Under the pieces are notes generated by a model. It was not told where the DNA came from and searched no databases. It saw nothing but the letters and a program-made list of their open reading frames with translations. From Tridacna crocea (taxonomy: Eukaryota; Mollusca; Bivalvia; Cardiida; Cardiidae), in NCBI GenBank assembly GCA_943736015.1, contig OX031062.1, forward strand, positions 52,440,962-52,504,961: a stretch of DNA of 64,000 nt, in the 5' to 3' direction. This document shows positions 38,683-49,480 of the stretch, one piece after another. Each line of letters begins with the position of its first letter. Positions within the stretch are counted from its first letter, which is position 1. The position numbers and the translations under genes were made by a program.

Positions 38683-39160
38683 AGGGTAAATATTTTTTGA
38701 CAAAGGGGAGTGATTACCAGCATTTTCTCCTTTCTCCACTAAGATTTCAAAAGTCTTAATAATATGATTTTTGAAACATTAATAAATGAGTTGTTAAAAC
38801 ATGGGATTAGTCTGGAAAATGGTCAAAGCTACTACAATCATTACCAGTTTCTACCTTACTAGAGAAAAACTCTGCCCATATGTTATCATTATATTGAATT
38901 ACTATTGTTGTTGTTGTTTGTTGAGCAAATATACATACATGCATCATGTGAATTGAATTCATATAAGAACATGGAACTGATTTTTTCTGGTTTGTTTGTG
39001 CCAACTTTTCTGTTTTTGATATCATGCATTTTATAATAATCCCATAACCTTTTACAAAACCATCCCCTTTTCTGTGTCTCGAAAGAAGAATGGATTTGAA
39101 AACACTGTGATGGTTGCACAAAAGCTGGGGAATTACTTTTTCTCCTTTGTAACAGTACTG
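38683..39160. repeat. Degenerate family A fragments
   Basis: Isolated core half (TTACCAGCATTTTCTCC near 38713) and arms near 39045-39160; no clean ends. Confidence 0.5.
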
Positions 39161-39579
39161 TAGTATTTGAGCCAAATTTGAGGTATCATCTGCCAGTTGA
39201 TCGTTATCCCTATATTCTATCAGTATTGGTTAACAGCTTTGTTTACTGGAAAGGAGTCATAGAGTTGATGATATTTTTTCACTGTGTATCAGACTTGTCA
39301 ATGGGGAAAATACTTTTCACATGTTTCATTACCAGTTCTATGCAAATATTTTTACCAAAAACTAAAGGTCCTTGAGATGTCAAGGACCAACTGGGTTTTC
39401 TGGTAGACAGAGTGGATCAAGATCAAACTAGAACTTCAGCAGACCCTGCAGTATGACCTAGTATCTACACATCTGTATTTTGAAATACAAGTCTGAAACA
39501 AAGCAATCCAAACATTATATCTTAGTCACTTTCCATCTCAAACATCTGCTTATAACAAATTTGAAATTGGTATGTTTAA

Positions 39580-40023
39580 CACTTTACCAAACAATCCTGG
39601 TTTTCAAGACCCTGAGAAAGAAGCTTTTGAAAACATTGTGGGAAAAGGAGAAAATGCTGGTAACCAGCATTTTTTTCTATTCCCATAATGTTTTCTTCCC
39701 TTCCCAAAACAAATTTCAATTTTTTAACCCATTACCAGACGACAATATTTTAGACCGGTCCAAATTGAAAGCATTTACAGACAACAAAGTAAAAGTGAAG
39801 GAAAATTTGAAATTTGTTTTGTGAAGGGTAGAAAACAATGTGGGAAAAGGAGAAAATGCTGGTTACCAGCATTTTCTCCTTTTCCCACAATGTTTTCTAA
39901 AGGCTTCTTTCTCAGGGGCGTCAAAAGTAGGGATTGTGTGGTAATGGGTTAAACAGATTAATTTTGTTGTCTGCAAATGCTTCCAATATGGACTAGTCTA
40001 AAATTTTGTCGTTTGGAAAAGAG
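39580..40023. mobile_element. Family A MITE containing another family A MITE
   Basis: Outer copy with TTAA 39576-39579 and 40024-40027. Inner complete copy 39728-39948 (221 bp) flanked by TTAA 39724-39727 and 39949-39952. Confidence 0.9.
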
Positions 40024-40469
40024 TTAAGCCTCATAGGTGCACTTGCAGTTGCGATATAGCTAAAATAATAATAGAAACAACATTAAAAATGGCATAATCA
40101 ATCAAGTATTCACAACTTATTTCAGATATAATTAGATCTATATTTCATATAACAAGATGCTTATCATACTTTTTTCGTGGACAATAATGTGATAACTGCA
40201 GTTGTTGCTTGAACCATTATTGCTCTATTTAGCTTCTTGCAATCAATTAAGCATAATTGTTACTATTATGTCTTTTCATAAACGCGTTCGAAATGTTTTA
40301 TCTAGGTATACAAAAAAAGCTTACCCCATATGAACTAGCATACACATGCTGTTTTGCCTCATAGCATGCTAAATACCTCAAACCTCACAATAATACTTCA
40401 AGGCCCGTATTCACTACCATTCTTATTACCATTTTGAGTCATATTCATTATTCTCAAGGAGTTTCTTAA

Positions 40470-40687
40470 CCCTTTCCCAAACAACAAAATTTTGGACAAA
40501 ACCAAATTGAGGTCTGCAGAATAGAAATTAATTGTACCACTCATGATGATTTTGTTTTTTGATGGGTAGAAAACAAGGTGGGAAAAGGAGAAAATGCTGG
40601 TTACCAGCATTTTCTCCCTTTTCCCACTATGTTTTCTAAAGGACTCTTCTCCTGGGTCGTAAAAACCAGGGATTGTTTGGGAAAGGA
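40470..40687. mobile_element. Family A MITE inside a family H element
   Basis: TTAA 40466-40469 and 40688-40691. On either side are H halves (40398-40465 and 40692-40770, ending GGCCCGTATTCAC.. / ..GTGAATATGGGCC). Confidence 0.8.
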
Positions 40688-40834
40688 TTAAACAAATGTG
40701 GTGCGAATCAAATAATATGGAATCTTGAATAACTCCAAGGAGGTGATTAACAAAGGTGAATATGGGCCCAGATCTGACATTGCAGGGCTTTTCATTTAGA
40801 AATATGAGCCATATTCTGGCAAAAAGTGGCTTAA

Positions 40835-41276
40835 ATCTTTACTGCACAATCCCACATTTTAACTACCACGACATGAAGGGGTCACTTGAAAACATTGCAG
40901 AAAACGGAGAAAATGGTGGTAACTAGCATTTTCTCTTTTCCCTACAAAGTTTTCTACCCAGTCCACAGATTCCACCATTTTGAGCCACCTTTGTCGTCCG
41001 CAAATGCCTTCAATTCAGACCAGTCTAAACATCTGCCATGTGGTAAAGAATTTAACCCATTACCAAATGACAAAATTTTTGGCTTGTCCAAATAGAAAGC
41101 ATTTGCAGACGACATAATAAAAGTGACTAAAAATTTGAAATTTTGTTTAGTGAAAGGTAGAAAACATTGTGGAAAAGGAGAAAATGCTGGTTACCAGCAT
41201 TTTCTCCTTTTCCCACAATATTTTCCAAAGGCTTCCCTCTCAGGTTCATCAAAAGTAGGGATTGTGTGGTAACGGG
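40835..41276. mobile_element. Two adjacent family A MITEs
   Basis: Copies 40835-41051 and 41056-41276; TTAA at 40831, 41052 (shared) and 41277. Confidence 0.87.
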
Positions 41277-41280
41277 TTAA

Positions 41281-42162
41281 TGCTTTTCCTTAATGCACAA
41301 TATAAAGTCAGTCATTACAGTACCAATGATCCTTAAAATCCAGTTTGTCTCACAACCAGATGAATAATGGGGTAAAATGGTCCTTTGACTTGCAGCTTGC
41401 AGAAAATTGATCAACACCAAAAAGTTTATGCGGAGACAGCCAGTGTGTACCGTGCAGGCTGACCCGAGTTGGTATTTTTTGCAGGTGCATAAAGCCCCCT
41501 TTTGACAGAGCATGGCTCATATCTTATACACCAAAATTTAATGAGGAAAAGAGCAATGCTGATCTAGTAAATATATCGATACACCAGATACAGCCTAGGG
41601 TATTTGATGGCTGGGATGATCACCCGAGGTATGCCAAATAGCACACATAACCCTTTTCAGTGGTCACAGAATAAGAGAAAGCATAATACACACATAGGGA
41701 AAACTTGAACTCTCTAATACGTCATTGGTACTCCTAAAAAGGCCCGTCACAAATATCGGTCAGTTTAACCAAGATCTGAAGACTCTTTTTTAATCTTAGT
41801 CTTAAACTATATGTGCATCAACTGCAATTGTATTCAAAACTCGTTTCTGCACTGATCTATAATTATGGTCAAAGTAAAACTTTTCCAGCTCATTTCTGGA
41901 ACACATGTCACTTTCAGTGCTTTGATTCTAAATAGTCGGATTGTTTCTATTTTTAGTATTATTTCCATTTTCGCCGCGTTGACGTGAACGAGAGACTGTT
42001 TCGGACTTGAGGAGGTAAACACGATAACCATCTATATATTTACTGAATAATGTCAAAAGTTCTTGCGCCACTCGGCACTAATAGTGTAAAATTGAGCAGA
42101 TCTACATTTATATTTGCAGTTCTACGCCATTCTCTTGTGAAGACAGTATAACAGGTTTCTGA
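41281..42162. other. Intergenic, little seen
   Basis: Apart from an E-family fragment (about 41400-41522), nothing is recognised between the transporter and the somatomedin-B-like gene here. Confidence 0.4.
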
Positions 42163-42330
42163 TTTGTGTTTGCGCGAAAAATAAAACGGGGCCCAGTATT
42201 TAAAAAAGTTAATTTGGCGGGTGCCAAAGAAATTTTGCAGCTTACAGATGGCCTGCGCAGGCTGATCCGAGACGATATTTTAGACAAATGTCCGAATGCC
42301 CCTTTTCAAGTGTTGCAGGCCATTGTACAT
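42163..42330. repeat. Family F fragment
   Basis: CTGCGCAGGCTGATCCGAGA.. CAAATGTCCGAATGCCCC.. GTGTTGCAGGCC end. Confidence 0.6.
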
Positions 42331-42339
42331 CACTGTTTT

Positions 42340-42900
42340 CACCCTTATTAAACAATCCCACTTCCTCCCTTTTCCCCATATGTTTCATATCCAATCAGAG
42401 AATCTCATCCCGTTAGTATCAAATAGTTTCAAATTTGTGGTCTGGAGATGCTTTTAATTTTTAAGACTTTGAATTATGTCGTTCGGGAAAGGATTAATAA
42501 GGACTTTATCACTGAAAATGTTAATACCAAAGCAGGGAGTAGAGGTGAAGATCAGACTGCAAGCATATTCATGAAGGCTGATCATGATCTAGAGTTTCCA
42601 CTAAATACATGTATGAGGAGCCTTTCCATTTACGCTCGTTTAATATTTGTATATTTAACGGATAAAAGAAAAAGAATCTGAGAATAATTTAAGTAGATCT
42701 AGACTAGATCTAGATTGAATTTTAGACCTGTCAATTTTCAAAGAGTGCAGACGATAAATTAGATTCGGCTCTGTCAAGATCAGAAGGTTGAATGTTGGTA
42801 AAGGAGAAAATGCTGGTTACAAGCAATTTCTCCTTTGTCCACAGTTTTCAAACTCCGCTTATCTCTAAGGACCGTTACGACTAGAAACTGTTTGGTAAAC
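42340..42900. repeat. Degenerate family A copies
   Basis: Core-less copy about 42340-42493 (TTAA at 42494) and a copy with a partly intact core at about 42720-42898. Confidence 0.55.
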
Positions 42901-42949
42901 GCCTAAAGTACGCCTGCCTAGATATCACGCCTATAAATGTCATTTGGAT

Positions 42950-43050
42950 TCTGGTAACAGAAACTCCAGGAAAGCATGGATAGGTACACTGGCAGCCGCA
43001 ATATAACTGAAATAATACTGAAAACGGCGTTAAACACTAATCAATCAACC
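42950..43050 (+). repeat. SINE 3' fragment
   Basis: GAAAACGGCGTTAAACACTA followed by ATCAATCAACCAACC tail, as at 17 and 25.7 kb. Confidence 0.65.
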
Positions 43051-43248
43051 AACCTTTAGCATGCAGATAATTGACAAACAGCAAAAGATTTCGACCTATA
43101 TATGTCAGCCTGATCACAGCCAACACTTTTGCAAACAAACAAATTTACAGTTGGGATATACAAGGATAAAGGTTACATGTAGTATATTTCCAAGCATCGT
43201 AATTCAAAGAATGAGCTGGAGAAAGTTTCACATTTACCAGAAAAACAA

Positions 43249-43335
43249 TATATCGTCGATTTACTTCGAAAACCTCGTAACTACAGCTTGTTACAAGCTG
43301 TAGTTGCGAGGTTTTCGAAGTAAATCGACGATATC
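43249..43335. repeat. Family G near-perfect hairpin
   Basis: ATATCGTCGATTTACTTCG.. GCTTGTTACAAGC.. CGACGATAT; about 160 bp upstream of the somatomedin-B-like ATG. A single arm also lies at 8507-8543. Confidence 0.88.
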
Positions 43336-43442
43336 ATCCAAATACGGTCATGCAATCTGACCATAGTCCGCACGTTTGTCTAAGGACAAAGGAGCAAAGG
43401 AAATCGGCGATACGTAAGGATAATGTTACCCAAGTTAAGCCC

Positions 43443-43452
43443 ATATAAAAGC
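43443..43452 (+). promoter_or_regulatory. TATA box of the somatomedin-B-like gene
   Basis: The sequence CATATAAAAG lies about 45-50 bp upstream of the ATG at 43494. A start site about 30 bp downstream would leave a 5' UTR of roughly 20 nt. The position fits a core promoter; only sequence supports it. Confidence 0.5.
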
Positions 43453-43493
43453 AGTGAACATATGCTTCTATCTGTCATACTTCCCGGGAAACA

Positions 43494-44462
43494 ATGTATC
43501 ATACAAAAATTATTTTGCATCTGTTGTTCTATTTACATTTACCAGTGCTTTATGGTACTAATATATCTGAACTATCTGAGATAGATATATTCCGGATGTA
43601 CTGTCCTTCTATACAGACTTGTAGGCCTACAACATCTTCAAACGACACCCATGATGTAGTACCAGCTGTGAACCAGACCTGCTGCTTTCCCTGTGCATGT
43701 GATGAGTATTGTTGGGACCGAGGTAACTGCTGTCCCGATGTAGAATACCCTTTTAAGGAGCAATCCGTAGCATGCAAAATATCAAAGGCTTCTTTTGATT
43801 ATTTTGTAATTGATACTTGTCCAGAAAACCGAGCCACCGTTGCAGCGATAATTTGCGGACTAGAGACAGATCCGCGACAACTGACAGAAGCAGTTTATGT
43901 GTCGGATACAAACAATACACGTGTGTTCAGGAACCGTTACTGTGCAGAATGTAACGATGTAATGGACTATAATGCTTGGACCCTTGGTAAAGCTACAGTG
44001 GACAATTCGTACACAAGTGGGTGTAAGGATATCAGTAACGGTCTACTTGGTGAATTTGAAACTCTAGAAAACTGCGGAATTATCTCCGTTAGACCTAATC
44101 CACACATACACAATCATTCAATGTGCATTGAAGACAATGGACTAATGTCTGCGCATTGTCCGTACTCGACCGGGTATAATTCCACACTTCAGAAACTTTA
44201 TAATCTTTGTGAAAAATATCGGATACCCTTCTACGATGTCGTTTATTACCGAAATATATTCTGCTATCTTTGTTTCAATCTCTTGAGAGGGAACTCCGTT
44301 GATACCATTAATCCAATTTGTAGACAGTACTCAACATCACAGCCTATTGGTGGTCGAAGTTTCGGGACCGTTCCATTTACAATGATACTAAACATTGCAG
44401 GAATAAAAACCGATGTGGTGCCCAGGGTCTGTGAATTCGATCAAGTTTTAGATACTTTCAAG
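43494..44462 (+). CDS. First exon of a somatomedin-B-like ectodomain protein (probable methuselah/adhesion-type GPCR)
   Basis: ATG in context GAAACAATGT; the frame stays open for 323 codons to a splice donor (TTCAAG/gtaaag) and would otherwise stop at 44531. Residues 1 to about 21 form a signal peptide. Residues 63-80 hold a CC..C.C...C......CC cluster (CCFPCACDEYCWDRGNCCPD), the pattern of a somatomedin-B-like domain. More paired cysteines follow (YCAECND, CYLCFNLLRG), plus about six N-glycosylation sites (NIS, NDT, NQT, NNT, NHS, NST). In bivalves this layout is common at the N-terminus of methuselah/adhesion-like GPCRs with a 7TM_2 domain; that family link is from memory. No later exon was recognised in the window, so the 7TM part may be beyond it, or the gene may be broken by the mobile elements that begin near 45.8 kb. 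Confidence 0.75.
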
Positions 44463-44579
44463 GTAAAGTTAACGTTACTACTATATTATATAAAGCCACA
44501 GAAAGACAGACTCTTAAAGCAGATAACTTAATGATAAATACATTTTCAATCTACGATATAAAAAAAGACAACAAAACTA

Positions 44580-44765
44580 GGACACGTATTCACCTTCCAT
44601 TTTTAAGAGAATACTTGCCCTAATTATCAAGGTTTTTCTTAATTTTAAAATAACATAATTTCTGACAGGCAAAACAAAATAGTTTAGACAATCATAAACT
44701 ATGGTACTTTATAAAAATAAGTGTTGATAATTGTTGGTTAGTACCAGTCCGGATGCTGCATTGTC
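44580..44765. mobile_element. Family H palindromic element (degraded)
   Basis: GTATTCACCTTCCATTTTTA.. AAACAAAATAGTTTAGACAATC.. ; follows the somatomedin-B-like exon in its first intron. Confidence 0.55.
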
Positions 44766-44769
44766 CGTA

Positions 44770-45745
44770 CTCTTTTGACTAGAGTCTCTAACAAAATAAG
44801 GAACACTCCTATGTTTGTAAAATGTCAATCATAAACAAACAAAAATACCCAAAAAACAATTCCTTATGCAAATTAGCGCTTTGCCAAAACCAGAGTTTTA
44901 ACCACCCTAAAAAAGGAGCAGACGGGCAAAAATGACTGAAAAGGAAAACGTTTCACCCTTTGATATTGTTAAAATTTCATTTTGACGATTTCAAAAGTAG
45001 TGTCAAAAGACAGGAGGAATCCTCGGTATTTGGAGCAAAATCCTCGTTGAGCAAAATCCTCGGTGAACAAAATCTTTGGTGATCTGATGACGTCAATCCA
45101 TTGATTTTAAGCATTTTTTCAATCTTTTGTTTAGCCCTTTTCACCGCATCAATGACGTCATAACAGAACATTTAAATCCATTGATTTTACGCATTTTTTC
45201 AATCTTTTGTTTATCTGTTAGAGAGATGGATGATCGAAAAAAAAGTAAATATATTGTATTATATTCATGAATAAGTATTACTTTGAAGAACAAAATCCTG
45301 CAGATTTTGGTGGACCGCAAAAGTTATGGAAAGTGTTTTCAAGATCGAAGCATCCGGGTGTGTTTACGATCGATTATGTGTGACAATGGTTGAGCAGTCA
45401 AGATTTGTATAGGTCAATGATGTTAGTGAAAACGTGGCGTAAACAGACATCGATCGATATATCTATGTTCAAAGTAATAAGAGCAATTAAGCTTACTTTG
45501 AGAGTAATCAAACCTTTAAATTTAGAATACATTTAAATCTACATGTACCTTTATTTTCACCGATGATTGGAGAGTAGCATTAACTTACTTTAGCACCAAG
45601 GAAGAAAAATCTAAGGTTGGATGGTAATTACATAGTATATTCAGTTCTTTGAAAGAAAAGTATTGTGTGCGGACAAGAAAGACCATTGCTGAGACGAATT
45701 GAAAAAAAAAAAAAATCTGAGTGCAGCTACACATTTGACAATCTC
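44770..45745. other. Sequence after the somatomedin-B-like exon, no further exon seen
   Basis: Putative first intron. Apart from the small duplication at 45085-45215 and a degraded family A fragment at 44880-44970, no coding segment with membrane helices is recognised. Confidence 0.4.
45085..45215. repeat. Short tandem duplication with TGACGTCA sites
   Basis: ATCCATTGATTTTAAGCATT and ATCCATTGATTTTACGCATT followed by TTTTCAATCTTTTGTTTA occur twice, each near TGACGTCA; in the intron after the somatomedin-B-like exon. Confidence 0.75.
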
Positions 45746-45799
45746 ACCTCACTTCCTGTCAAAAGAAGTGAGGTGAGAGAATTTAAAATCTATATCACG

Positions 45800-46300
45800 A
45801 ATGAGGACGGTGAAAACAGAGTTCATTGAATCAGGGCGCTTCACATTTTACTTAAAACCATATCCAATTCTGTGAAAAACAAAATGATGAAATATACACG
45901 TTCATAATCCGCAAAAATGGGTTGATTTCTTTGATGCTGTCAGCTCCGGTCAAGCATATCCTTGAATCAATCAGGCGCTGGTAGGAGAATACAAGTGATA
46001 CCTGTTGATCGCACAGAAAGACGTGGAGACAAGCAATATCCTGTCAAAACAGTTTTACCGGCAGAGCAAAGTCGGAACTAGAATGACAGGATATAAATCG
46101 GATCCATATGCAATCGTAGATATGCTTCAGACTAGGAAGAAGCTTTGAAGAAGAAGAACCAAAAGGAAACAAAATAATCGGAAAGAATTGTACAAACGTG
46201 TTAGAAGACAATGCGGTACAGGTAAATCGTCGCGACCTATCAAAAGGTAAAAAAGAGAAGATGCAATACTAAACGATCGCGTGACATTTTCGAAATGAAT
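45800..46300 (+). pseudogene. Decayed coding-like fragments upstream of the capsid relic
   Basis: Short open stretches interrupted by stops, for example a basic Lys/Arg-rich run near 46125-46260. They precede the capsid-like relic in the same orientation and may be other genes of the same element. I cannot assign a product. A short palindrome (CTCACCTCACTTC / GAAGTGAGGTGAG, 45747-45780) lies just before. Confidence 0.25.
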
Positions 46301-46304
46301 TAAC

Positions 46305-46990
46305 AATGTCAGTGCTCAATGAAGAACATTTTAAAGAAGGACTTGTGTCTGAACTTGGTTTCTTTGATTTTCCACCGACTCACACCAGCGTGGACGAAGT
46401 TTATTATGAAGTTTGACAATTATCTCAGATATTCCGTTCGAGTTTAGGATTCATTCGCAAAATTCTAGTGATTATTGCGATCTAAAGAATTCTCAAATTT
46501 ATGTGAAATTGAAATTGAAGAAGGCTGACGTACTGCATTTACAACGGAACCAGTTGGACCTGCTAACTTGTTTTTACAGGCATTGTTTTCGACGAGTGAA
46601 GTGACGCTTTGAAAGCAAAGCCAGTTTAACGTGTACCTACAGCCCATATCGAGCCTACGTACAGATACTGTTGAATTACCGCGGTCAAGATGCGTTGGCA
46701 AATCGAATGCAAAGTCAAGTCTGGATAATCGACGACGCAGACTCTCCTGGTGTTACGGATCCAAGTTGCACCAACAATGGTTTATACGAAAGACCATCCC
46801 TGATAAGCAAATCGAAAACTCATGGTTTCCTTTGTTTCACACACTTGTGTGCCCTCAATGTATGATACCTTTTTTTATTTTTGTGACTAGCTAAAGAAAA
46901 GTTTGATGTACTAAATCTTTTCTCGGTCGACAAAAAATTCAACGTTGCCAAATTGAAAGCGATTCGAGAGAAATTAGCTTCAAAAAATGT
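46305..46990 (+). pseudogene. Relic resembling a Polinton/Maverick-type major capsid protein gene
   Basis: Starts with an ATG and reads in pieces through three frames (46305-46415, about 46400-46550, about 46545-46620, then 46650-46865), with a stop or frameshift between each. Recognisable short blocks are LKNSQIYVKLK, PYRAYVQILLNY, SQVWIIDDADSPG and NNGLYER. Databases label similar animal sequences 'uncharacterized protein F54H12.2-like', a family I associate with the double jelly-roll capsid of Polinton/Maverick (adintovirus-like) elements. This is an old broken copy, cut off before a tRNA-like repeat at 47016; no protease, ATPase, polymerase B or integrase is seen near it. The capsid interpretation is from memory of the family. 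Confidence 0.55.
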
Positions 46991-47015
46991 CATATATTAT
47001 GGGGGAAACATTTGA

Positions 47016-47090
47016 CCAGTACAGGACTCGAAATCAAGACCATTTGCATACAGAGCGAGTGTTCTACCACTGAGCAACGCATTCCGTTGA
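47016..47090 (-). repeat. tRNA-like SINE head
   Basis: Minus strand GCGTTGCTCAGTGGTAGAAC (A box) and TCTTGATTTCGAGTCCTG (B box), at the 3' boundary of the capsid relic. Confidence 0.5.
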
Positions 47091-47238
47091 GTTGACAGAT
47101 GAACACATGGTCCATTTTTTTGTGAACGGTAGAGGGAAAAAAACGTTGAAAGTTGTTGTTTATCACATATGCATGTAAAAAGAGTCAAAATTACTGCCGT
47201 GTTATTATCTTGGACAAGTTTTAACTTGGATCATAATT

Positions 47239-47502
47239 GGAGTGCAACACGCGAAAAGGTGCATTCGGACATTTGCGTAAAGTGTCGTCCCGGATTAGCC
47301 TGCGCAGTCCGCGCAGGCTAACCCGGGACGGCACTTTACGACTACATTAGATTTTGTGCTACAGTAGACTTGCGTAAAACAGAAAATTGCATAAAATCGG
47401 AAATTGTCGTTTAGGATTAGCCTGTGCGGACTGCACACGTTGATCTGAGACGACACTTTACGCAAACGTCCGAATGACCCTTTTCGCGTGTTGCACTCCA
47501 TA
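47239..47502. mobile_element. Family F MITE (complete, long terminal repeats)
   Basis: GGAGTGCAACACGCGAAAAG at the left end and its complement CTTTTCGCGTGTTGCACTCC at the right; two core hairpins with CCTGCGCAGTCCGCGCAGG. It lies between the capsid relic and the Ngaro element. Confidence 0.85.
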
Positions 47503-47794
47503 TGGACATATCTTTATTGTTGACCAATCACAAAACACTGTTTATTCATTCTATAGCAAACCAAGAAGTAGGTTCAAAGCCAACGCATTTAGCTACACCG
47601 AAAAATAAAGACGTCAACAGAGCTTGTATAATTATTTTTTTTTGAGGCCATCAAGACCCACATAAGAAAGCCTACCCATCTCTGCATTACGCGCCTCGGA
47701 TATTACCTCCTTTTGTATCTACTTTATTTAGGGCTAGCTATACGGGCCTGCTTTTTTGATGCCTCGACTGTTATAAGTTTGTTGAAATGTAGAA

Positions 47795-48003
47795 TGGTTA
47801 TTTCGCGCGTTTCGTTTAGAATAGCGCGAAATGAAGTTGTCTTCGCGTAACGTAGTTCAGCACAGTGCTTTGAACTCAATGGGTCGGGGCGATGCACGTG
47901 TAACAGGTAGAGTGTGCTTTTGTATATGTCTGGGTAGACGTGTATATTGGTCATTCTACCTGACGACGGCAAACTGACCGCATCAAATCAAGTTTTTTAA
48001 AAT
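47795..48003 (+). repeat. Ngaro-type direct repeat A1
   Basis: Begins TGGTTATTTCGCGCGTTTCG and ends near CAAACTGACCGCATCAAATC. It recurs in the same orientation at 53587-53793 and flanks the retrotransposon ORFs. It includes a cacgtg box and the tttgtatatgtctgggtagacg block. Confidence 0.85.
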
Positions 48004-48031
48004 TAGCTTTTTTGACCACGTGGCAGAAGAG

Positions 48032-48721
48032 ATGGAATCTTCGCTTCTTTCCCAAATGGAGGAGCTTATAAGTTGAGGGACTTTGAGCAGCGTATTAACG
48101 TAAACCAGCGTGAATTATCTCAGTCTCAACTATCTGCTATTCAGCACAGTATTGGAAATTCGGACTCTTACACTTTTAGAAAGAAAGGTCACGAGGAACA
48201 ATTCAAGGCGAATAGTCGTGTTTTGGACAGCTTGAGTCCGGCTGACGGTTTCCTACAGGAGGTGTCCACTAGGAATATCGAAGCTTTATCTGGAGCCAAG
48301 GGAAAGATAGCAGAAGGTATTGGTTTTATCAACCGTAGCCAAAAATGCATTAAGCTTGCGGACTCGTCCGTGCATGGTTGGAAGGTGGTACAGGAGTAAT
48401 TCACTAGCAGACGACTCCGACGATGAGAAGAGAATTCAGATGGCATACAATCAAGCGGAAAGGAAAGCGCGCCAGGGGAAGCGATATTCTAGCAGACGAT
48501 ACCGGCCTTACACACCAGCGACAGAGGTCAACAAACAGGCGACAGAGTTGGTACAGAGTGCTACAATGGGGACAGCTAGACCTGGGTCTTGTTTTAGATG
48601 CGGGAAGTTGGGCCATTGGAGAGCCGACTGTAAAGCGGTTATTGAGCCATCGACGAGCTTCAAGAATGTGCAGATAAGTAGTTTATCTAATAAATCGTCT
48701 TTGATAATGATAGCATGTTGA
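48032..48721 (+). pseudogene. Ngaro/DIRS gag-like ORF with CCHC zinc knuckle (frameshifted)
   Basis: ATG at 48032, early TGA near 48074, then an open frame 48073-48399 and a second frame to 48721; the join needs a frameshift near 48390. The N-terminal part is polar and helical; the acidic DDSDDE segment and Arg-rich run precede CFRCGKLGHWRADC, a textbook CX2CX4HX4C knuckle with H at its expected place (48590-48635). Position directly after the left repeat fits a nucleocapsid-like ORF1 of a tyrosine-recombinase retrotransposon. Confidence 0.75.
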
Positions 48722-48739
48722 CAAAAGTTTTAAATATAA

Positions 48740-49480
48740 GTTCGGCATCGCCGGTTGGCCGTTTAAAATTTTTTATAGAGCATTGGAAAGAAGCAAATGC
48801 AAGCTCATAAATAATAGATATTATAGAAAAGGGGTGCAAGCTGTCTTTTATGAGAATTCCCTCAAAGTGTGAATTAAAGAAAAATAAGTCGGCCTAAGAT
48901 AATTCTGACTTCGTCACTGGTGAAATTAAAAGATTGATAAAAAGGGTTGCATTCGAGAAGAGTCGGTAGCTCCGTATATTGTCAATCCATTAACTGTTGC
49001 ATTTGGGAAGTCTGGTAAACCAAGATTAGTGTTAGACTGCAGGTATATCAACCCTGAACTATTCAAGTTTAAATGACATTACAAGGATCATTCAGTCGCC
49101 AGACAGATATTTTCTAAAGGAGATTATTTCTTTACATTTGAGATTAGGGGAGCTTACCACCATATCATGATATAACCTGAGCACTGCAAGTATTTAGGCT
49201 TTGCATGGTATGATGGAAAGTGCAAAGATACTATTGCTTCACTGTCTTAGCTTTTGGTTTGTCTGCCGCAGGGTATATTTCTACAAAACTCATGTATGCC
49301 GTGATTGAAAAATGGAGAGCGCTTAGTTTTAGAGTGGTAGTTTTCCTCGATGATGGAATGGGTGGAGAAACTGGGTATCAGAAAGCATTGGAAGCCAGTT
49401 TTTGTGGTATTTGTCGAAGACAATACCACTACGAGTTCAAGATTGAATTTTGATAACCATGTATCGTATTTTGTGCAAAG
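48740..49480 (+). pseudogene. Reverse transcriptase of the Ngaro/DIRS element (broken)
   Basis: Readable RT blocks in order: VGRLKFFIEHWK (48753 on), SVAPYIVNPLTV then GKSGKPRLVLDCRYIN (about 48966-49050), YFFTFEIRGAYHHI (49129-49170), YYCFTVLAFGLSAAGYI (about 49224-49275) and FLDDGMGG (49344-49367), which holds the catalytic Asp pair. At least four in-frame stops or shifts separate them. The FLDDG form and YR-element context point to DIRS/Ngaro rather than LTR or LINE RT. Confidence 0.8.

Noticed and set aside
45747-45780. Short palindrome as the terminal repeat of a Polinton
   Set aside because: It is only about 13 bp per arm with a tiny loop, and no matching copy is found at the other side of the capsid relic.
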